Shown piece by piece: positions 1 through 8,132 of a stretch of DNA of 30,038 nucleotides. Below the pieces are notes generated by a model. The model made no database searches. It worked only from the letters and a program-made list of their open reading frames with translations, and was not told the origin of the DNA. The stretch is from the NCBI GenBank assembly GCA_004009845.1, contig RMBW01000198.1, positions 1 to 30,038 of the forward strand, written 5' to 3'. This stretch comes from Davidsoniella eucalypti (lineage: Eukaryota; Ascomycota; Sordariomycetes; Microascales; Ceratocystidaceae). Both the position numbers and the translations under genes were made by a program. How positions within the stretch are numbered: position 1 is the stretch's first letter; each line of letters begins with the position of its first letter.

Positions 1-700
1 CCAGGTGGTATTATTCGGTGGCAGTTGATAGCTAATAAGAGGGCGGGAGGCCCTTGTCCTTTATATTCAACTCAATTTAAGCTTATCTAAATGCGTCATT
101 GGCTAAAGTTGATGTAGAAATGGTAACTTTTCTATGATTTCGCTTACTAAGAATGTGGTTGTGATACTTATATTTGTATATAATTGCAAATTTAAAGTTT
201 TAGATGGAAAAAAAACAATACTAACTGTAAGTATTTAATACTTTTATTCCTATAAAGTGGTAATTTTTACTCGGAATTGGTTACAAATTTGAAGTGTTGC
301 TCGAATACACTATCCGATGTCTCACATAAGCTTGAGGTAGGCTGAGAGAATGCAATAGTTGCTGATATAGCCCAAGATTCTGTAGGTTGCAGACAAATAA
401 GGCAATAGTTTTCCTGTTGGTAACATGTCGACAAACCGTCCATGGCCCAGACGTACCTGTTACTGCTAAAATACCGTGTAGATAGCATTATTATACAGTT
501 ACTCAATAATGGTTTAAGTAATAAATGAGGTTGCATTGTTCTTGATACCAAGTTTACCTCAATTTCCATATAGAATATTAGGATAGTGATAAGACCGAAG
601 GGGTGATAATTTGGTGATGAGGAATTATTGTTTCAACTTTGATAAATACACACGACCGTAGCGGTGAGCAAGCTCGGTGTGAAGACCCAACCCTGATGAA
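1..700. other. AT-rich region without a recognisable gene
   Basis: This stretch is AT-rich and has no open frame that I recognise. A 100-codon minus-strand frame at 267-569 is open, but it matches no family I know. Only its last part, encoding HFKFVTNSE and a stop, has a relative in the window, at 23461-23510, where a similar ending HFKVVPNSE and stop is encoded. I therefore treat the frame as part of a decayed repeat and not as a host gene. Confidence 0.5.
256..312 (-). repeat. Terminal fragment of decayed repeat family rep-A (copy c)
   Basis: About 55 bases here closely resemble 23461-23515 in the same orientation and about 5330-5388 in the opposite orientation. The shared part includes the end of a minus-strand frame (HFK-V-NSE, stop) followed by an AT-rich tail. 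Beyond this segment similarity to the other copies fades, so this is a short remnant. I do not recognise the parent element. Confidence 0.5.
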
Positions 701-880
701 TGTCACGGGCTAAGGCCCAGTTGGTATTTGTCTAGGTATTTACCTAGTCAGATAAACGGCTATAAATAGGGACCTATTCCCGCCGTATTACAAAACAGAT
801 ATTAGCCCTTCTCCTTCATCGGTATCAATCAAAGTCTTTTCTACTAGATTGCTTTCCACTGCCTCATCTAGTTCGTGTCA
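701..880 (+). mobile_element. Solo LTR, family B (old copy)
   Basis: A 180-bp sequence beginning TGTC and ending GTCA is flanked by the 5-bp target duplication atgaa (696-700 and 881-885). It aligns end to end with the 179-bp LTRs of element E2. It keeps the TATA box (ctataaatagg) and the self-primer core atcggtatcaa, but differs at many positions, including transversions. No internal element sequence is attached, so it is a solo LTR left by LTR-LTR recombination. It is clearly older than E2. Confidence 0.93.
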
Positions 881-885
881 ATGAA

Positions 886-2242
886 CGGCATAACCATGAT
901 GACAATATAGAAAATTCCAGAGACATTTATACTAATTAGTACTCAGATTATAGAAAACTTATGATCTATTTGAATCCCGCTTGTAGAATATACTTGTTCT
1001 ATCTAGTCAATTGCGGTACTTGAATATATTGATCTTTTTTAGAAATCCCCAAGTAGACTTAAACTCTTTTTTTAACATGAAAAAGAGAAAGGATCCAAAG
1101 CTCTTAGCTAAAACAAGCTGAACTGTTATTACCGATATCAAGAGATCTTTTGGTTAGCTGTGACAAGATGGCCCCTTTCTCATTTTATTACCAATACGTA
1201 ATGATTCTGTACTTTGTTCATTTGTTCTGTGGCAGGAGTGTCTGTTTAGTTTGCCCCCGGTTTATAAATCATCATGATCAAATGACCTAAGAAACATTTT
1301 CGCAAGCCGTGGGTTGTTTATGATTGAAATTGAAGGATGAGGGATTGAGAGAAGTCAACCTAGCTTTGAGTTTAGAGATGGCTTAATCAAATAGAAGTTG
1401 ATTTAGGAACATCAAGTGTATCAAGTATTTTGATATTATCATTGCAGAGTTTGGCAAGTGATCGAAATATTTGTCACATACTCACTTCACTGTCTGGTGT
1501 CAAAATTGTGTCGATAATAAAAGTGAGGCCTTCTGATATCACTAAGTAGAACATAGAGTTGCTAGAAACCTGGCCATATACATTATTTTATAGTAGGGTA
1601 TATAGCTAGCTATGACTACTGGCATAGTGAATACAAGTCGTATTATTCTATAGTGCCTCTTAATGTTCAAGGTGGACATTTTTGCAGTTGGTAGAACCTG
1701 AAAGGTTATGATACATAATGATACTAACATTGTCTATTGCTGGTATACATTACATCATCAATATTGTATCAAATGCACAATGAAACTTTCGCGAACTTCT
1801 ATGATTCAAGCCACACTGTTAAATACCTTTGCAAATTCATCAATACAAGGTAGCATAGTATTCTATATAAAGGTGGCCATATTATTGTTTTAACTGAGGA
1901 GTCAAGAGAAGACGATTGTATATACAACTACAGTAATATATTAGTTCCAAGAGCAACTCAATTCCTAATCACTATATCTATCATTATATATGTGCTCTGA
2001 TTTTCTCCCGTATTGTCTTTCAATAATGTGTGATACCGGCATATAGAGCAGCTATATACAAGCGAAATAAACAATATTTATAGAGCTCTAAGGTGAACTA
2101 CAACCACACAACAACAACTGATGAACATACGTGTTAAGCTCAAAAAATGTCTATATAGTCTCTAGACACTTGCAATGAAACGTAAGTCGTCAATTATCAC
2201 TGAAACAAAATACTTAACGTTACTAAAAACATACGAGAAGGA
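886..2242. other. AT-rich intergenic stretch, nothing identified
   Basis: I see no gene, RNA or repeat that I can support here. Open frames are short (about 60 codons) and match no known protein. Base composition is strongly AT-rich, as expected of old, mutated repeat DNA in a fungus. Confidence 0.5.
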
Positions 2243-2247
2243 CTAAC

Positions 2248-2713
2248 TGTAATGGACGGGCAGGCAGGAGTTCAAAGGGGAACAAGTGATCACTAGGCGA
2301 GTAGTCACGCGATGATGTTTTTGGTGTTTTCAGGATATCAGAAATAAACAGAATAATAAATTAAGTAAAGTGGAACTAGATCAGGACAGGAGCAGGAGCA
2401 AAGATAAGAACAAGAACAGGAACAAGAAGAGGAGGTTGCACTAGGAGGTCAGGTACACAGAGAGTTGTAAGCTTGGAGGGGAAAGGAAAGAAGAGAACAG
2501 GAAAGGAAGAAACAAGCAAGATATTTATGTTAAACCGAGAGATGAAGAAAACAGAAGGATCTGGTCTACGGACAGAAGTTCGAGGCAATGCTGTGTTGGC
2601 TGTGTATCAAGTCTAGCCTCAATGCAGGAATTGTTGCCACCGGAGTCGAAAGGTGAGGCTGTGTATCAACCCTAAGCCTCATGCGGAGAGTCTGCGAGTG
2701 TTATTTCATAACA
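2248..2713 (-). mobile_element. Solo LTR, family D (copy 1)
   Basis: A 466-bp sequence starting TGTAATGG and ending CATAACA is flanked by the duplication ctaac (2243-2247 and 2714-2718). It is the inverted counterpart of 22317-22751, with similarity along its whole length, so the ends are defined twice. The minus orientation is my guess: read that way, an AT-rich TATA-like stretch precedes a long pyrimidine-rich tract, as in the other LTRs. No internal sequence is present. Superfamily (copia or gypsy) cannot be told from the LTR alone. Confidence 0.9.
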
Positions 2714-2718
2714 CTAAC

Positions 2719-3609
2719 GCTTAGTCTATATGAGGTTCAACTTGAGTTATATATCTACAGATTTCCATGTGAAAAAGGTAAATAAGTATTTCGGTCTTGC
2801 TCTCTACTATCGCCGAGGCAAGCAGTTGACAGATAGCATTGACAGCATGCATTATATAACTTTTTTGCCATTCGAAAACCTTTGTAATCGTTGTTATTAC
2901 TGTATCCTTTACATCAAAGACTTTAGCTCATGGATATGGCATTCAAGACTTAGGCAATTGTAGACAACTGTACCTAGACTCGGGTTGAAACTGCTTACAA
3001 AGTTGGGAATTTTCATTCATAGCTAGATAAACTTCAAAGACAGTCATCATTTCACAGAATATGTTGTGTAATTGTCCTATCGACTGTAGAAAAAAGCAAC
3101 CTTCTTCTCCTTGGTATCGTCTTTCATAGTTGATGCCAGAATCATATCTTCGTTTATTAGTTCAGCTTCCACGCCACAGCAACAGTATTTATACATAACA
3201 TGTAGAAGATATCAAGTTTTAGTCATATGATACTTGGTATATCAATACAAATAACATGAGACATAAAAAAAGATACAGTTCGATTGCCATATTTCCCATA
3301 TTTCTCTTTATAGTTGATAATTATGATTCCACTTCAACTCGCCACCATCTCCACATTGTGATCCAGGTAATCATGATGATTATATTCTTTCTGACAATAA
3401 GATTTCTCTATTGTCTGAACAGATGAAATACCATGTAATTTCTAGAATCTAGTCGAGTGATAATGGCCCGATCTACAGTGGATAGATCTCGAACTCCATA
3501 CATAGAACACCCTTGCTTCATATGTAGCTGATAACTTGTATTGGAAGCTTGAAATTATAGAGACAGTATGTCTAGTGCATCATAGTTCTTCTTGGTGTAC
3601 TCGGTATGT
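2719..3609. other. AT-rich intergenic stretch, nothing identified
   Basis: The longest open frame (2730-2963, plus strand, 77 codons) has no recognisable domain. I see no RNA gene or target-duplicated element here. Confidence 0.45.
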
Positions 3610-3735
3610 TTAGTGGTCAATGATATTGGAATATCTTGACATAGTTGAAATCTACCAGCACTAATGAATTTACCACTTGACTTATCATAATAATGGACTT
3701 TATTCACTCCAATATTAACAACTTGTGGTACAACA
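3610..3735 (-). repeat. Decayed repeat rep-E, left copy
   Basis: About 125 bases are inverted relative to 26046-26172, with most bases conserved, including a shared 20-base core that begins cattagtgctgg when read on the minus strand. Read on the minus strand both copies encode a similar peptide around GK-ISAGRFQL, which suggests that the parent was a protein-coding transposon. The parent family is not recognised; a copia-type element is only a guess. Confidence 0.55.
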
Positions 3736-4905
3736 AGCAATGATATATTACTTACCAACTATAAGCTATTTTATTGCTAAGTGCATCAAGTCATAGCTTG
3801 CGTTTGCTATATCTAACATATATAGCTACAGCAGGGTTGACATTCATATACTTACTGAGCTGGAGTCACTCAATGAATAGTCATACCTTACTTGCCGACA
3901 ACACATTCATTTCTTTGATGTACTTAATAGTCAACATTTGTACTATGTAGAGAACTATACTTCAGTGACTGATTATACAATCATTTCCCAATCGCCTAGC
4001 TTGCAGTTGTGACTCATTCATAACTCTTTCTCTGTTAATTAGCCAATGTAATTTTCTCTCGATACTCAATAACACAACCCAGTATTTATTAACCATTTTC
4101 TAACAAACTATTGCTAGTATTTGGGGTCTACAATCTTTGATAGTTTACCATTTCCTATATTCTTGCCCAATCTTTATGTCTTACCTTATTACATTTCCCT
4201 TGAAATGCAACATTCCGTTAGAACTACAAAACTTACAGTAAGTCATTGATCATTCCTGATTTTACTACGAGTGTCCTTCTTACATGTTTATAGAGCATTT
4301 TCTCGACAAACTTGGTCTTTGCTCTTATGTTTTGCCGACCATCTCAACTTATTATAAATCGGGAATCATTTTGTGATCAATATATCCTGCAAATACCATA
4401 GAAAGTGATTACTATGTAGGTTTTAAAATACCAACTGTGCCAGTTGCGACTACTTCTCTTGTTGTTTTATCAATCATGTAAACTCTAAATCCCAAGCACC
4501 CAATGTCATGCTATTCTAATGGTATAAGTACCTAAAGTTGTTTGTAATTTGAAGTTCCATATTAGTCTTGTCATTCTACTTATGGCAAAAGAACATAATT
4601 CAAATATATAGTAATACTTATATATACTGTCGTTTTTTCTAGAATTCTTTTCATTTTATTTCCCTTTTCAATAGCACTCAATATCATCATATAGATAGAT
4701 GTAGCAAGTGGGTGTCTGTCCTGCCAATTGTGCTGTAATGCCCGGTAATATATTAAATCAGCTTGTTATATTACCTTGCTTGGCTCTCTATCCTTTTAAA
4801 TTTAATTGACTCTATTTCTCTATCGTACCTAGATACCTGCTTTGTATCGTAGAAATCCTAATGATATATAGTATACTATGAGTACGAATTACTTTATTTA
4901 ATCAA
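3736..4905. other. AT-rich intergenic stretch, nothing identified
   Basis: There are no open frames longer than about 60 codons, no TG...CA element with a target duplication, and no RNA gene that I can support. It is probably old repeat DNA too diverged to recognise by eye. Confidence 0.45.
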
Positions 4906-4907
4906 TA

Positions 4908-5388
4908 TGTCTATGCATTTTGTGGAGAATTACCGTCAGTATGTTATTTTAAACCAAGTCTTCAATCTTATATTTAATTAGGATATTCTTCTACATCGCC
5001 TTGAGTGTTTATTGTGATAGTACTTGACATATTTGGTAACATTTTCTACATCTTGCTGTATCTGACTAATACAAATTCTTGTACTTTACCCTTAATGCTT
5101 CATGTGTATGTAGACCTGCCCTTGGTGTACTTATAACTTGCCGTTTCTAGTGCGTTTGGTCTAGTAAATTGATTGCAGTCCGATTTGTGTCCAAATACTA
5201 GCAGTTCTGCTGCGGTTCTTTTAAAGAACAGTTCATATATTATGTGCTGCTCAGTGAAAAAAAAAATACTCAGAAACGGCAAGCTAGTTAGTTTCCTCCC
5301 TGAAGCTAGACGTCACGTTTCTGCTGGACATATTTGTAAAAAAACACCTCAAAGCTTTAACCAATTCTGAATACACATTACTACTTTA
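4908..5388 (+). repeat. Decayed repeat rep-A, copy b
   Basis: Roughly 480 bases are inverted relative to about 23461-23925. Long shared segments include the motifs ggagaattaccgtca, cttctacatcgccttgagtg and tagacctgccctt. Differences include many transitions and small indels, and both copies are full of stops in every frame. It is an old dispersed element of unknown class. Copy b ends with the same terminal 55 bases also seen at 256-312. Confidence 0.7.
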
Positions 5389-5996
5389 CACAAAAGTATG
5401 AAATGCTTAGTTAGTATTATTAACTTTCTAATTCCCCCGTAGATCTAAACATTATAATCTATAATTATAAATATCACGAACACGTTCTTAGTGATATCGT
5501 CATAGCTCTATTGCTAAACAAGATTAATAAATAAATAAAATTGAAAACAAAATTGAATTGATTGGCCTAAAACTATGAATTGGCACCCTTCGCCATCTAA
5601 TCTCACATTGAGGTCTTCGCCACGGGGACTAACACTTCCCCGACCCCAGTGACAAACAGGTGTCGGATCTAACCAAAGACATTTTGTCATATGCTCTTTT
5701 GCCACAGCTCATCTGTAGAGTCTAATATTGTGACAAATCTTCCTGCCGAGAAATGTCTCGCAAGATTGGTAAACTTTGTCGAATCTCCCTCAAAACATGG
5801 TCATATTCAATGGGTGTTGGTGGTATGAATCGAGAGATATCTATGGAACATAAGGCGAGATGTAGTATCAAAATATAAGAAATGTGACACAAAATTTTTA
5901 GTAAAAGGCTTGGCGTTGCGCGATTAGCAAAAATAATGGACTTTCAGGCATACCGAACTCATAACTGTCAAAGTCCACAACTAGAAGTTACAAGAC
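5389..5996. other. Intergenic stretch, nothing identified
   Basis: A 63-codon minus-strand frame (5514-5705) is open but has no recognisable domain. I see no other supportable feature before the tandem repeat that hosts element E1. Confidence 0.4.
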
Positions 5997-6097
5997 CCTT
6001 CCAAGAAAAGCTCACGATGCCAGGGACTTGGACGTAATGTCTTGATTCAAGAACGAAGACAATGTCAACTTTATTAACTCTATAGCTAGCCCCCTAT
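5997..6097 (+). repeat. Degenerate tandem repeat unit on the left flank of E1
   Basis: The unit begins ccaagaaaagctc and runs through ttattaactctatagct to the insertion point. Similar order and motifs (ccaagaa, aggacttt-gga, gg-aatgcc, atc-actctgta) recur at 12094-12610 on the other side of E1. The element therefore split a pre-existing degenerate array. Confidence 0.5.
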
Positions 6098-6159
6098 TGA
6101 AAGGATCTAGGACCCAATCTTGTTGGCTGTGGTATCTACCACAGCCGTTACTTTTGTCT

Positions 6160-6167
6160 ATATAAGG
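6160..6167 (+). promoter_or_regulatory. TATA box of E1 LTR promoter
   Basis: The sequence tatataag lies about 55 bases before the presumed RNA start at 6216. The same spacing is found in element E2, which supports both calls. Confidence 0.75.
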
Positions 6168-6214
6168 AGGCCGTCTCCCCTCCTTATTCTTGTCTAGTTC
6201 TTCTCTTCCCTCTC

Positions 6215-6226
6215 TATCTTCTTTAA
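6215..6226 (+). promoter_or_regulatory. Self-primer sequence at presumed 5' end of E1 RNA
   Basis: The 12 bases tatcttctttaa are the exact reverse complement of the primer-binding site at 6291-6302. In Tf1/sushi-type elements the first 11 or so bases of the RNA fold back onto the primer-binding site and prime minus-strand DNA. The start of transcription at about 6215-6216 is inferred from this pairing. Confidence 0.8.
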
Positions 6227-6290
6227 CCTCGTCAAATACTATATCTCTTCTACTTCTGCAAGCCTCGTTCTCGTCGTAGATCGTCACACT

Positions 6291-6302
6291 TTAAAGAAGA
6301 TA
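6291..6302 (+). other. Primer-binding site of E1 (self-priming type)
   Basis: The site ttaaagaagata begins two bases after the 5' LTR. It does not begin with TGG, as expected of a site pairing with a tRNA CCA end. Instead it is perfectly complementary to 6215-6226 in the LTR. Confidence 0.8.
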
Positions 6303-6608
6303 CCTGATTCTCTTATTGTTGACTGTTCAACACGATTCGTCTTGTCCTCTCTCTTTGCTTTCACTTTGTCAGATTCAGACAACTCCTTGTTAAACTCTCT
6401 TCGCACCCAAGACCATACTACAAAGTTTGGAATAAACTCTTTCTCTTAAGCCAGTTGACTTCTCGTTACTGCAGAACTTGTTTCTTGCGTCGTAGCGAGT
6501 TTTTCACGGTAAAGTTTGAGCGTTTTGGAAAAGCTTTACTGTTTGCTCTCGCTTGTGAGGAGTCTTTCACATTTAGTTGTGTAAACTCACATTTTGTCTG
6601 CCCCCACC

Positions 6609-8132
6609 ATGATTTTCCTCAACTTTCTCCTCTTTTTTCTCGCTTTTTCCTTCCTGGGTTACACCAGTCAGTGCTGTGCACGATGGTGCCAGGAACGTTA
6701 CCCCGCCGGTTCGCCCGTCGTGCGTCATCAGCGCACCAGGCTACCCCGCTCTGCCCGTCGTTTGGTCCGCGCCCCAGGATGGTGCTATCTGTCCTTGTTT
6801 CGAAGATCCGCTCGGCCAGCTATCGCCAAACTCCTCGGCCCCTTCCCAACCGGGCCTCAAATTGCATTACATGAGTCCTCGTTCCACGACCACTTGGGTC
6901 ACATCCGTTTCTCCCTTTCTGTTCTGGTCGGCCATAGCGAGCCAGCCCACGCTCGTTTCGATTCCGAGCCTGCTGCCCGTGCTCGTGTCCTTCGCTTCCT
7001 CTTCAACAATAGAATGTTGGGCATTGGAGCAGGTGCGTCAGACCTTTCGAGCTTCGAAAACCAGCTCAAGGCTGAACACCTCCGCCAGCAGACTCTCGAT
7101 GTGCAGATTTCCATTGCCGAAAAGGAAGTTCGGCTAGCTGAGTTACAAGCCAAACTGCCCCAGAAATCCACTGCCAGATTCTCGTTACCTGATGCCTCCA
7201 AGTTCTCAGGAGACAAGCGGGAATATTCAGCCTGGAGGTGTGAAATGGAAGGCAAGATTGCTGCCGATGGAACCGTTATCGGCTCTCAACGGAATATCTG
7301 CTCCTATATCTACTCGCGACTTTCGACAAAAATTATGATGCAAATCGAACCATGGTACAAGCAAGTCCAATTGCAGTCCCGGCCGTACGAGGAATTCCTT
7401 GCTGAGCTGGACAAGATGTTCATTGACCCCCATGTTACGGTCAGAGCGTTGGAAGAGCTCCACGAGCTTCGGCAAGGCCGCAAAGAACCATTTTCCGACT
7501 TCATCCAACGGTTCCAAAAGCTCCGCCTGCTAGCTGGGGTCACTGTCGACGTACACAGCATCGGGTATCTCTCCAGAGCAATCTACCCCGATCTTGCCCG
7601 ACGTGCTGACCATGCGTTCGACGAAACCCGGCTGGAACAAGTCATCAATGGTCTGCAGCGTGCCGCTACTCGCATGGAACTGCATCCGTTCGCACCCAGC
7701 CAGCCCCCCTCAAGCAGTCATCATTTTCCAAGTCGTCCACCCAGGTCGTCTAACAACCCTCATGTTTTGTCCCCCACTCCCCGTCCATCAGTCGACTCTG
7801 ACGCCATGGACTGGGTCCCCTCTCGTCGTCTTGCCACAACGGATCGTCCAGCCAACTCTGAACGCCCCGCCAGGCTAACTGCTGCGGAAAAGGAGAAGCT
7901 TAAGGCAGAAGGCGGTTGTTTCCGCTGCAGACAAATTGGCCATACCTACCACAACTGCCCTACTCTCCGCCCGGCTGTTGTCAGAGCACAGGCTGCCGCT
8001 ACCCAACCCATTGCCACGTCCTCTGGTGAGTCAGAAGTTTCGCAGAGACTAGCTGCCCTCGAACAAGCCCTGTCCAACCGCGCTGTCATCCTGTCCGACA
8101 ACTACTCTGAAGACGGCGAGACGGATTTTTGA
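6609..8132 (+). CDS. gag: E1 Gag (capsid/nucleocapsid polyprotein)
   Basis: The 507-residue structural protein forms the virus-like particle and packages element RNA. I chose the ATG at 6609 because its context (cccaccATG) is good and it follows a leader of about 390 bases. Visible parts: a very hydrophobic stretch at residues 1-17; a segment with GWCYL and KLLGPFP (57-83); FHDHL (92-96); a charged, probably coiled-coil stretch (about 147-184); the retrotransposon capsid region (about 190-360); a Pro/Ser-rich linker with DAMDW (398-402); and one CCHC zinc knuckle (C437, C440, H445, C450). The end (GGATTTTT then a stop) overlaps the Pol frame. The hydrophobic leader and the segment at 57-140 are shared with E2 Gag and are not part of the usual Gag layout that I know. 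The family call is firm. Confidence 0.93.
   Translation: MIFLNFLLFFLAFSFLGYTSQCCARWCQERYPAGSPVVRHQRTRLPRSARRLVRAPGWCYLSLFRRSARPAIAKLLGPFPTGPQIALHESSFHDHLGHIRFSLSVLVGHSEPAHARFDSEPAARARVLRFLFNNRMLGIGAGASDLSSFENQLKAEHLRQQTLDVQISIAEKEVRLAELQAKLPQKSTARFSLPDASKFSGDKREYSAWRCEMEGKIAADGTVIGSQRNICSYIYSRLSTKIMMQIEPWYKQVQLQSRPYEEFLAELDKMFIDPHVTVRALEELHELRQGRKEPFSDFIQRFQKLRLLAGVTVDVHSIGYLSRAIYPDLARRADHAFDETRLEQVINGLQRAATRMELHPFAPSQPPSSSHHFPSRPPRSSNNPHVLSPTPRPSVDSDAMDWVPSRRLATTDRPANSERPARLTAAEKEKLKAEGGCFRCRQIGHTYHNCPTLRPAVVRAQAAATQPIATSSGESEVSQRLAALEQALSNRAVILSDNYSEDGETDF
8125..8132 (+). promoter_or_regulatory. Candidate -1 frameshift site at gag/pol junction of E1
   Basis: Gag ends GAT TTT TGA. A tRNA on UUU can slip back one base and re-pair perfectly, after which translation continues as UUG AUU into Pol. 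E2 has the same GGATTTTT followed by a stop. The -1 frame just downstream encodes similar residues in both elements (F-L-x-x-R-E/D-K-S-x-P). It is not a classic heptamer, so this is inference. Confidence 0.5.

Larger units (their letters stand above)
6098..6288 (+). repeat. 5' LTR of E1 (191 bp)
   Basis: It begins TGAAAGG and ends GTCACA, and is identical to 11903-12093 except for two bases. It contains an inverted motif (ctgtggtatctaccacag), a TATA box and a pyrimidine-rich segment leading to the presumed transcript start. Confidence 0.97.

Noticed and set aside
267..569. A 100-codon minus-strand frame as a host gene
   Set aside because: No recognisable domain, no clear signal or intron pattern, and its end is shared with a decayed dispersed repeat.
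6289..6305. tRNA-primed primer-binding site
   Set aside because: There is no TGG after the LTR in E1 or E2, while perfect 11-12 base complementarity to the LTR is present in both at the same offset.
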